Below are positions 12,735 to 24,367 of a stretch of 60,000 nucleotides of DNA, in pieces. The notes under the pieces were generated by a model, which saw nothing but the letters and a program-made list of their open reading frames with translations, had not been told where the DNA came from and ran no database searches. Position 1 is the first letter of the stretch. Each line of letters opens with the position of its first letter. The translations under genes were made by a program, and so were the position numbers. Source of the DNA: Apostichopus japonicus (lineage: Eukaryota > Echinodermata > Holothuroidea > Aspidochirotida > Stichopodidae); contig NC_092573.1 in the NCBI RefSeq assembly GCF_037975245.1, forward strand, positions 2,234,501-2,294,500, given 5' to 3'.

Positions 12735-13300
12735 CTGGTTTGGTCGTGTAAGTCAGAGTGACCTTCGGAAATTGCAATTAGAAATGCTGAGCGTATTATT
12801 GGTACTTGCCTTCCATTTCTCCACTCTCTGTACCAGGAGCGTGCACTCAAGAGAGTCGATAAAGTACTGAACGAGGACTCACATCCTGCTCATCAGTACT
12901 TCCAGTTCTTGCCCTCTGGTAAAAGGTTGCGTACATTCAGGGGATCATAGAGGCTCACAAATAGTCATTATGCTGATTTTGTAAAGATATATAATACACA
13001 TAATGCCCGCTGATTGGTTCTAGTCTTGCCTTCACGTTTTAGCCACTGCTTCTTATTGTGTAATATGCTATATTTGTTATACTTTTTACCTCTGAATACT
13101 CTTTATATATCATGAGCAGCATACATAGTACACTTTTATATCCTTTACCTAGTCATACGAATTGTTTACATTTTATTTATTGTCTTAATCGTTTCATTGT
13201 TTTCCCTTGAGCTCCTGTTTTCATCCAATTTCCATTGTATATATTCTATCCATTGGCTGAATAAATATCTATCTAATTGTCAATGGAATAATCCAAGGTT
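12735..13300 (+). mobile_element. Non-LTR retrotransposon 3' end (CR1/L2-like, 5'-truncated)
   Basis: The frame 12780-12950 reads RNAERIIGTCLPFLHSLYQE, then a segment with HPAHQYFQFLPSGKRLRTFR and a stop. This is the usual C-terminal tail of CR1/L2-type reverse transcriptase ORFs (HPAH, LPSGRR). The 3' UTR follows and ends near GAATAAATATCTATCTAATT, typical of this clade. No RT catalytic motif is present; the copy is dead. Confidence 0.75.
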
Positions 13301-13399
13301 AAATTACTTTAGAATTTATAAAATCCTCTTTACCGTTTTCGAGAATATTTTCAGTTGTCACAGCTTGTACCTTCAGGGAACTAGAAGCAACGAACAACC

Positions 13400-14254
13400 A
13401 ATACTGTAGCGACATTAACAGACACAACAATTGTATAAATACCAACTGGAATATCAGAAACAAAACCACCAACAGCCCCTATCACTACAACAACAGGGGC
13501 AGCGAAAATAACACCAACAACAGCAATTTCAAGTACATCACCAAAACAGCACCAGCAACTGAAGCAACAGCAACATCAGTGATAAAACCAACAGCAATTA
13601 CAGCACCAGCAACAACGGCACCAATGATAACACCAACAATAGCAAGTACAGCACCAGCAACCATAGAACCAGCGGCACCCTTGGTAACATCAACAACAGC
13701 AAGTACAACAGCAAGTATAAACAGCAAGTACAACACCAGCAACAATTGCAACAGCGGCACCAATGATTACACCAACAATAGTAGCAAAAGCGACACCAAA
13801 GATAACAACAATAGCAAGTGCAACAGCTGCAAAAAGATAACACCTGCAACAAAAGCAACAGCGACACCAAAGATAACACCAATAACAAGTACAACATCAG
13901 CAACAATAACAACAGCGGCACCAATGATAACACCAACAACAATAGCAACACTGGCACAAAAGATCACACCAACAACGATAGCATATACTGCACCAGCAAT
14001 AATGGCAGCTACGGCTCCAATGATTATACCAACAGCTATAGAAAGTTCAGCACTAGCATAAATAGCAACAGCGGCACCGATGATAACACCAACAACAGCA
14101 ACAGAATAACAAAAATAGCAACAGCAGTAGCAACATCTGCAACAGCATTAGCAACTAGCAAAGATATCAGTAGTATTACTTGATTATCGCAATAGATGCT
14201 TTCGATTGACAACATCGAGATGATCTCGGTATTCTGAAGAACGGTCGACGTCAT
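13400..14254 (-). pseudogene. Hydrophobic GxxxG-type repeat ORF, copy 2
   Basis: On the minus strand about 108 codons are open from 14090 to 13767, in units of 18-20 residues such as GVIIGAAVVIVADVVLVI, GIIIGAVAAIIAGAVYAI and GVIFGVAVAFVAGVIF. Similar sequence continues to 13387 in shifted frames, ending DIPVGIYTIVVSVNVATVLV and a stop. The upstream part starts MTSTVLQNTEIIS at 14254. At least two frame changes separate these parts, so as one exon it is not translatable. It may be a decayed membrane protein gene, a spliced gene I cannot resolve, or a CAACAACAGC-type repeat. Confidence 0.4.
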
Positions 14255-14294
14255 GTAGTGAGAGAGTTATCATGTAGATCTCTGGAGAAAATCT

Positions 14295-14296
<2 letters not shown>

Positions 14297-14351
<55 letters not shown>
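14297..14351. repeat. (TA)n(TG)n microsatellite
   Basis: About 18 TA units followed directly by about 9 TG units. Confidence 0.95.
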
Positions 14352-14489
14352 GATGTCCTCGGATGTGATTTCTAAAGAATCACTACGTCCTCGGAAGAAT
14401 TCTATTGTATGGGGTATTGTTTGGGTTAGGGTACATGGATTTGAACAATGTAAAAAAACAATGGGGTCCTCGGTCTGAATGTAAAACAA

Positions 14490-14514
14490 ACATGGGTGTG
14501 TGTGTGTGTGTGTG

Positions 14515-14556
<42 letters not shown>

Positions 14557-14657
14557 GATATAATATTAAGATATAATATAAAGATATATATATATAAATA
14601 ATTTGTCTGATTCTGAGTAAAAAAATATATAAACGAGATTGCGTTAAGACCATTTAC

Positions 14658-14714
<57 letters not shown>

Positions 14715-14818
14715 GATATAATATTAAGATATAATATAAAGATATATATATATAAATAATTTGTCTGATTCTGAGTAAAAAAATATATAAACGAGATTGC
14801 GTTAAGACCATTTACAGA
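14490..14818. repeat. TG/TA tracts with a 158-bp tandem duplication
   Basis: A 108-bp block (14553-14660), starting TTAAGATATAATATTAAG and ending GACCATTTACAGA, recurs unchanged at 14711-14818, separated by about 50 bp of TA. The duplication looks very recent. Confidence 0.9.
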
Positions 14819-14899
14819 TTTATTCATTTCACACGTATCGTAAAGATCGTTCACATATTTCCGCCCGTTGGCTGTATGGTGAGTTTTTCGAATGAAGCA

Positions 14900-15900
14900 A
14901 TAATCATTGAAGTAACCATTCATTACTCATGGATATAAAAGAGTAGAAGTATAAACTAAGCTTAACTATGTACACTATATTACACTATGATTCGTGAAAA
15001 GAGCATCATTTCAAAAATTACTTTCATTTATCTATCCATCGCCAATGGAAGGCGGAATGGGCTTAATTCGTATATCCCACCTTACTCTCTGAACTTCTCG
15101 TCACATCTCCGTCCCTTGACACACAGTATATCTTTATTGTTATACTAGCAATATCCAATGATTTGATTAGTGACCTTTTTAACCTTCTCCGGGCGGTACT
15201 GTGTCATTTCTTGTTGATTCCGCTCCTCATAAATCCTCGGAATTCATCTTGTAAACACTTTTCTATTAATTTTTGACATGCTTATACGGCTTTTTGAAAG
15301 GTTGACACCTTTCGATATTAATGAAACAAATGTTCAAAGTAGCGCGCCAATATGTTCAAAATTAATAGGGGTGGGAGGGAGTTGTTTCTCGGTATGACAG
15401 TATCAAATTATGACACGTTCAAACGTCACATTAATATCATACTATAATGATATGATGATTTAACTGTAGGCATTCCAATATAACACTTGGCATCTCATTT
15501 TTATTTTTTAAGTTTTGCTCTCCGTATTATAATCCTGAATATTGTGAAATTAAAGTTTAACCCTCCTACCCCCCCCCCCCAAACCAATCCTCTTCACCGA
15601 AGTTTATTGTCAAAATATGCGCGTTGGCGAATTAAACAGTGTCTTTCTTTCAGTACAATAAAATCTCACTTCTCTCTTCACTCGGAAGAATTGATAAATA
15701 ACTAGAACTTGAAAGTAGACACGATTCGCTCGTAAAATTTATCTGTTTCTTTTGAACGGTCACAACGCTAATTTTTTCCATTCTTCCTTTCCTTTCTTCA
15801 TCCTTCTCAATTTTTAAATAGTGATTGCAAAGACAATTATGGTCTTTGTTATTCTTTCTTTCGTCTTCTTCATCTTTTTTTACAGATTTCTGTCATATTT
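14900..15900. other. No gene recognised; downstream side of gene B
   Basis: AT-rich sequence with a C run near 15.57 kb. It should hold the 3' UTR of gene B, whose poly(A) signal I could not choose. Confidence 0.4.
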
Positions 15901-16472
15901 TCACATTCTCAGTTTTCGAATGAGTTTAACCGTAGACGCGGTCAATGTTCCTACCAGGATTAAAATCATTGTGAGACCCGATATCATTACACCGAGACCA
16001 ATCTTGCTTAAATAATCTTCGCCCCTTTCATCGTCTTTATCAATCCCTCCATTTCTACCGCCATCTTTTTCAACCGTATCTCTATCTATATCTATCCCTT
16101 CATTCTTCATATCAGGTTCCTTCTCAACATTTTCACCAGGTTCCGCCTTTTCGCGATCTTTATCTTTACCGTGGCCCCTACCATTCACTTTCGAGGTGGA
16201 GAATGTTGCTGCAGTTGTGACGTCAGCGTCAGTTATTTCGTAATTCCTGTCGTTCGCAAAGCCAACATAATCTTCACTAATACTTTTTTCGCCGATACTA
16301 CTTTCAAAGAAACTGAAGTTTCCATTAAAGGATGATTTTTCATCAATGTAATCAAATGTATTTTTCATCAGTTCGTCTGTTACTAATTCACCTCGCTCCT
16401 CCTCCTCCTCCGACTGTTTGAGATGTTCGGGCCAACCAGATCCTTCTCGCGGAATTGGAACGCATTCAACAA
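15901..16472 (-). CDS. Gene B exon 2 (acidic ectodomain, membrane helix, stop)
   Basis: The acceptor TTTTTGTTCACAG ends at 16473. The exon then reads TT GTT GAA TGC, which needs a phase-1 partner. The frame is open for 572 nt to a stop at 15901-15903. A TGACGTCA octamer lies within the coding sequence at 16218. Confidence 0.72.
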
Positions 16473-19400
16473 CTGTGAACAAAAATGATTGAAAGGTGCA
16501 GAATTATAAAGAAATATAATTAAATACATGGAGAGTTACTCTAAATTGTTTGCTGTTTTCTCTGTTGGTAAATCTCACAAGTTTCAATTTATACCTCTCT
16601 ATTTATTATTTATTATGATACACACACACGATGTACCATATAGGTGATTATATGAACCATGTTATATCATGTCAAACAATCTGATAATATCAATTGTATA
16701 AAGTGTGAAAACTCAGATGATAGTTAATTCGTTTTACTGCAAGAGTTGATTCCTACAACCTAATTCACTGAACTTTAAAGGAGTGCCACAAAATGTAGCC
16801 GTAGTCATGTGAACCACAACGTCTATACATTTCGAGGTATACTATGACGTTAATAATCTGTTTCAGTGAATTATGTTCAATATCTATTTTAGGTCACATG
16901 ACATACTTGAGTTAATATAATAATATTGATATCTCATTGCGGTTAACAAAAATGTGAGTATCGCGAGACGACCTACATTCAGATACATTCTGATAAATAT
17001 CACACACGACAAGATCTAATATCGTCGCTGTTTTATTTCTATAGAAATGTGAAAGGGGGAATCACATTCGGTTTAAACCCACACATTAATATAAATACAA
17101 ACAAAATACATCATTATTTTAGAATTACCGGTTTGAAGTTAAGTTTGAACCATTTCGGTGTACAAAATGTGAAAGGTTCGCAAACAATAATTCAGTTGCA
17201 AGCCTTGGAAGCAAAGCAGAATGAAAAATGAAAAAAACTACTATTGTTAGATATGTTAACATTTTACACAGGTAGCCTTGAATGTATGAATGTGTGAACG
17301 TGTGTGTGAGTTTGTGAGTGTGTGAATGTGTGAATGTATGGACGGACGAACGGACGGGCGGACGGATGGATGAATTGTATTTTGACCTCTCGTGGAGTTT
17401 ACAGATCGAGTTAACCTGGCCAAGAACTGCTTTTCAAACAATCAAATTGTACTATTAAACTTTAAAAATGTAATATTATGACGTCACCTTACAATCAACC
17501 AATGAAATAGCTCAGTATGTAATAAATCCGGCTTTATCGACCTACATTATTCCTTATATCCGTAGGCAACAAAAATCATACGTGGCGCGGTAATTGCACC
17601 CATAATTAGGTCATGCGAATCGCTGTCAGCTTTCATTTTGAAGATGTAACGTTTTTTGTTGCAGGTAGCGCTTGTAAAATATCCTCGTTATTGTCCTCTT
17701 GCAATTAGTGTAACCAACCGTGCTGGAAGCTGGAGGAAGACATTTCACTGCTAACTTCGCATTGCCCTTTGAAAGCTCAGCGGTGGTTGGTTCATGCGTT
17801 CTTCATGTTTCGATAGCAGTTTGAAGCAAGTTCACAAGGTAATCAGTAGGGTAGGGGGTCCAGTCCCTAACGAGAAAGGCGATACCGATGGAATTTTGCG
17901 CCTGCTGCATGTTCAGCGTGATGCATCTGGGATAATGTAACACCAGAACACACTGTCATCAAATACACGGCATTCGATACTCCCTATACTGGTTTACACG
18001 ACCTACCAATGACAAGGTTCTATGACGAACGGGGAGTTCTTGTCACACCTGGTCAGATTATTTTCGAAAGGTCTTAAAGAAATGGGTCAATGTACATTTT
18101 CTTTTTACATAACATTTATATCATGACTTTTAGCATGACCTTATTGCTGATGTACTATAGACCAATAACAAGTTCAAACTGAATGCTATTAACTTTTCTA
18201 AGGTTATTCCAGCTTCCATATATATCTTTAGGATGTTGCTTTAAAAGGCTATATTGATGATAACTTCAGTCGGGCTCCCAGTGCGGACCTAATTGTAAAT
18301 GTTTATCGTTCTGAAACATTCAAGCAACATTCAATGTAACCACCAAGGTATACCATATATACAGAATACCCATACGTGTTCTTCATTCTTTATTTTTCTG
18401 TTGGTAGGGGACATTCCACGTGGCAATATTATGTTATATCTGGTGAAATATATCAAGTGATATATTTTTGGTGATAATGCATAAAAAAAAACCATATATG
18501 CCATTGGTTATTAAATAAGAGACCTCTATTAGTATAGGTTTGGATAATGATAATCTGTTTCATTTGCAAAGATCGGTTATTCGAAATTCAATTATAGATG
18601 ATATAAAGATGTTTCCCCCGTATTTTGTGCAACTTGTACTATCTAACTATTATAACTATATGACATACAAAAAAGAAAACTTGAAAAGGCGGTCATGGAC
18701 CAACACGTATAGCCTACTTTTTCTAACGTTTATTCTACTTTCATCCATGTTTTTTTTTTTAATTTCCCTTCCCTGCTGTCAAATATAACGTTCAATTTAC
18801 CTACTTTTTTGAGAGGTACAACCTTGAATATGTCACATATAGTTGTATAAAAAGTACACCTAATCATTAGTAAACATCTGTTGAAACATCAAGTCGCCAA
18901 TATTTTTTTTAAATCTTATTTTTGTGACCCCGGGAGTTTGGTCGGCCTTGAAAAATGACAGATTTTCTAATTAAATTAAATTTTTTGGTGGTATAATTTT
19001 CAAAGATTGTTATATCCCATATATAACAGCCCTAGTTTAAGACCAACGGGAATTTAAACTTTTTTTTTCTTCTTCTTCTTCTTCATGTATGAAAAATGTT
19101 TTGAGCGAGTTAAAAGCTGACGTCATATTGAGGTCATCATTCCTGTTTCTCAACTTTCTCGTGACACTGCAATTCTGTTAAAGGATTACCTTAGGCATAA
19201 TTCTATTGTTGGTGTTCATGACCAGGGGTGGGCAGCAACTTGATCTTACGGGCCACAGTGGCATTTTTAACCTAATCGGCAGGCCACAATCCTCAAAGGA
19301 GACACCAACCCAACCATTATATTGGTAAATGTGATAGAGATATCATTCACGAACAACTACCCCAATCAGCTAAGAAAAATCTAATTCCATTTGGGAGATA

Positions 19401-22400
19401 CTCATAGATTTAATATTCCTTCACACAGCAGGTTGAATGCTTGATCAAGTCATAAGTATATACGACATGCATCGAGCCATATGTATTTCAATTGGTTATG
19501 ATTTTTTTAATTTATTACAATGATTATTTTCTGTGATGGAAAAAGTGAATGTTACTATAGCCGCCTTGGTTTTCAAGATAATCACCTTTAAAATATGCTA
19601 GGCTAGCTGCTTAAAGTGTTCATTTAAAGCTGCTATTCGTGTTGATTTTTGAAAGGACAGATACCGTTATAGATGCAAAATACAATGTTTCTTTAAGCCA
19701 CCAAATCAAAGGAATCAAAAGTAAAGATCAGATTGGGGCAAAAGCGTCAACGATTTGTCAATGGAAAGTATAACATTGAGCCCATGCAGTGACATTAAAA
19801 TTTGTTTTGTTTTGGTTTCTGAGGGGCTGACCTAGATTTAGTAAATTATAGTCATTGTGTAGTCCAGTTACTTGGGTTGAAGAGCACGTGATATTCGAGT
19901 AACTATTTTCTACCCCTCCCCCTTCCCTCCCCTTCCCTCCCCCTTCCCTACCCCTTCCTTCCCCCTCCCTCTCCAAAGAAAGTGGTATAGAATGGAGCCT
20001 GATCTGGCCGGTATAGCAGTGAGTGCATGTCGAATTTAACTCTCTGCCTACAAATTTCGCATTCTTAGACAAAATGACGTCACAAGGAGAGCTGATTAGA
20101 TGTCCATGTGCTGTGTTGAACGGTTTCGCTCAATCCACCCCACCACCCACCCTATCTCGCTTTGATGAAACCGATTTGACCAACTGTCTTTTTTGGTGGC
20201 TGTGGGGAACAAAGACGAGTTAGCGCTGAAAGTAATTTTGCTGACACTATTTAAGCATATGTTGTGTTTCTATTTCTGAACTAATTTGCTGGGTCATATG
20301 TGGTTGCTTTGAACATGTACAAATTAGAAATAACTCTCAAGGCTTTCGGGTTAATTGTCTTTTAATCATGTCGTGTGTGGAATGTACATCACACCACGAA
20401 CTTTCGTAAAGCGACCTAGATCTACAATAGTTTCATCACCTTCGAAATGGGAGTTCTACACCATTGGACTATAGGGGTACCTGTCAAAAAGATGATACAT
20501 CTGTCGTATATTTAACAAGGTGAGAAGAAGCATCCATGAGGCTGGAGATGGGGACGAGACACAGTGTGACTGTAGGACAGAGGTGTATGGCGGGCCATCA
20601 GTCACAAATCGTGGGGAATCGACATATACCGATTTAAATCGACATATACCAATTTCCTTCGACTCAGACCAGTTTCTAGCAGCTTAAATTGACATAATCA
20701 TCAATTTAAACCGGTAGAATGCCGATTTAAATTGACTTATACCAGTTTAATGCAACGTATCATCGATTAAAATCGGCATATTATCAATATAAACTTGTAG
20801 ATGTCGATTTAAATTGACATATACCGATTTATTTTTAAAAAACGATCTAACTTGGTATATGTCGATTTAAATCGGTATATGTCAATTTAAATCGATATAT
20901 GTCGATTTAAACTAGTATAAGTCGAATTACATTGATAAATGTCTATTTAAAATGACATTTACCGATTTAATTTGACATATCATCGATTTAAAATTGGTAC
21001 ATGTCGATTTAATTCGATGACATGTCGAATTAAACTGGAATAAGTCAATTTAAATCGACATCTAATAGTTTAAACCGATGATATGTCCATTTAAATCGGT
21101 AGAAGTCAGTTTAAGCTGCTAGACATTGGTATAAGTCGAAGGAAATGGGTATATGTCGATTTAAATCGGTATATCTCGATTCCCCATGATTTGAGACTGA
21201 TGGCCAGCCATAGAAGCGGGCTAACCAGCGTCCGAGTACCGAGCACAACAGACTGGGTGCCCAATTATTTACATGCATATAGCTTCCTAATCAATTGATG
21301 TTTAGTACGCTGGTGCACACAGCAATGTTCCAACATTGTGATTTTGTCCATATATGCATGCAGGAAGGTATGCAATGTTGTTATTCATATAAGTGGGCTA
21401 AATCTCGAAACTTGTATTTTTTTATCGTTTGCAACTTACTTTTGGAGAAGAGGTGTTTTACTAGTATTTAGATAGGCCTCTATACTTTTTTAAAGAAAAG
21501 TCACAACGATAGAGCCTTGGCAGGAAAACCATGCAACTTGATTCACTTTCAACCCAGGTTTTCGAGAGAGATGTGCACGAATCGCTTCAGAAAGGAATAT
21601 AAAACTATACACCAGATCTTGGTTAAAGTGACATTCATTCAATCATATCTCGAGTTAGGGGTAAGATATCGAGATGGGATGCTTAATTAACGATATGAAA
21701 TAGTTTTCTCCACAACATAAGTGCTACAGCTTCTATATCATTTGGAATGTTCTTTAGCCTGCCATGCTGACTGTTATATTCTCCACCAAAATGTTATTTT
21801 CTGAGGTTGACATTGTCTTTCGCTAATGGATCATTTCAAGCAATAAACATTTAGCAAACGATATTTTCAGATTGAAAATGCTTTGATATGAACTCACTGT
21901 GCAGTTCACCGGATACGCTCTTAAACCATATCTCAAATTTGAAACTTCGCATCTTCGAGATAAAAATGTAATGCTGTAGTTTGAAACAAGGTCCGAATTA
22001 AGAATATAGGGGCAAGGCAATTGGATGTTTGTTGGGTCAGAATGGGAGAGCGGGCGAGATTATTTTGAAGGGCACCCACTGTTGCAAGTAGCCTGTATAT
22101 AGGTGGTACGGTTAGGGCACCGACGGGAATTTAATGTCTGTGTCGCCGGTTCATTTAGAACCCTGGTTGAAAATTTAACGACGCATGAAAAGTTACTCCA
22201 AAATGTGTTACTCACTAATTTAACTTCACATGAATTTCTCTTTGATGTTAAAAAACAGAGAGAAGGGACAAATTCCTTAAAATCGACTTATCAGGACGCA
22301 TGCGCATAAAGTGTACCCGTACTGGATAACTTCAGCGAAATTCGTGAAGCACAAGTGTAATGTTATTAGATATGCACTGACCAATACCCTTATGGACCTC

Positions 22401-24308
22401 CACTTAGTGGTCTGACATGTTACGGTTTGACCATATAAAGCCTAATATGATGGGAATATACTTTGAGAAATTTTGAACTTATTAAAATCAGAAGTATTTT
22501 GCTCTCTCACACGCTTTGCATAATTATCGCAAAAGATCACTATCAAAATCAGAATTATAATTTAGATGTCATCACTAATCCATAAAACTTATGATATCGT
22601 TTGGTTGATTTAAAGGGATATTCCAGTGGCCGAAATGTAAGACATATCTTTCGCAATAATTACTTCTTAACTAAATCAAGATATCGTTGATTGAAGTTTG
22701 ACTGTCTGGACCCTGGATTCTTCTAGTAATTTAGATTGCCGTAGATGATCTGTGACGTCATCACGGCAAATGATCTTCGACAGCTCAGGCTTTCCAATTG
22801 TGGTATTCTTGTTGATTTATCTTTAAAAATGTGATTGTGTGATTATGCGCCAGGCTGTCAATGTTCCATATATCTGGAAATTTTGTAGAATTATTATCTT
22901 TCCCTCTGGATATATATGAGACTTAAATTATTTTAAAGAAAATCAAAGACATTCTTAGCTAAATTGCCGTGATGACGTCATTCGCTTAGCTGTTGCCAGA
23001 TAAAATATCACCAAATTTGAAGTAAAAAAATCATATTTTCTCCCTACATTATGCTATGACTATGTGTTGATTTTTTTTACCTAAAAGATGCAGACAATTT
23101 CCAGCTACTGGGCAAAGCAAAACAACTACGGTACCCGGAATACCCCTTTAAGTTTCCTTTACCTAAGGGGTATAACCACCTGCGTGGTTGTAATTAAATC
23201 TGTAACAAGTACGGACAGATAAGAAATCAATCGACACCTTTCTGCTCCTCATAAATATCAAAATATTAAAAAATAAAAAAAAACACCGAGTATTTGAGAA
23301 CGGAAGGATATATCTTGAAGGAGTCCTTCGAGAGTACAAAGAAAAACAGCCAAATAATTGTACTTCACCGATTGATCAAGATCAACAAAAAGTAATGATT
23401 ATATTTGGAAATAGAGAGAATCCGTGTGAAACATTTGGAAGAACATTCAAACAGAAACTATTTGATCCCTGTCAATTTAAGCTCTCAGCAGAATGGTCAA
23501 AACAAAACGTACTATAGGTAAAAGCGGATGACTTTAAGCAGAATATAAGTCTTGTCCAAGGCAAGTGCAGCAAGTGCAGACGCTTAGCTAAGCTTCTATT
23601 AGAAGAAAAAAATTCTATTAGAAAAATTGGAAATATTTCTGAAAGCTGTAAGATGAAAGCTGAAAATGAAATGCTAGTAATATTTCTATATCATGTATCC
23701 CGATAAAGCTTTAATGAAATATGTGTCGATCAAACGCGAAGATTGATTAAAATGGTGACTTTGTGTATATATATATATTTCGTAGAAACACTGCTGAGTC
23801 AAGCACGTTCCGTGTACAGCATACGGCCTTAGAGCAAACTTTTCTGCGGCCCGCAAGAAGTTTTCAGAAACCTATGAATGCGGCTTACATAACTTTATTG
23901 TGGAAAACATGCAATATGTATAGGCCTACTATGTCTATGAAAGGTCACTCTATGCTTAGTCGATAGATGTTGGAAACCCTTAACCAGTTTACTAAATCTC
24001 CGTTAAGTGTACAACCTTGCACGAAAATCAACTTTTTTGTTATGCTAATCTGGCCCACATCGGACCTATTTTTGGAACTTATCTGGCCTAATCTATAATG
24101 GAAATAGGCTATCACACAGTGTTATTATTTCCTCCTCGGATTTGCTCCTCAATATTCCTTAAAGAGAACAACTATAAGCCAGTTGGTGTAAAAGTAAGTT
24201 CTTTCCTCTTGAAATGACGGTTAAACTGCCCGCTCGGCAGACAACATCACGTTTACAATTTCACAGACTGTTTTAGAGTGACAGAGAAGAAGCCCATCTC
24301 TGAACGTT

Positions 24309-24367
<59 letters not shown>

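Larger units (their letters stand above)
12527..14297. repeat. Segmental duplication, copy 2
   Basis: Partner of 139-1095. It carries an insertion of about 680 bp (about 12620-13300) with a retrotransposon tail, and a longer version of the hydrophobic repeat. Just before the insertion the 16-mer CCAGTTCCCCTTATTG is present twice in tandem. Confidence 0.85.

Noticed and set aside
14184-14653. ORFs rich in Tyr-Ile and Thr-His
   Set aside because: They translate TA and TG microsatellites.
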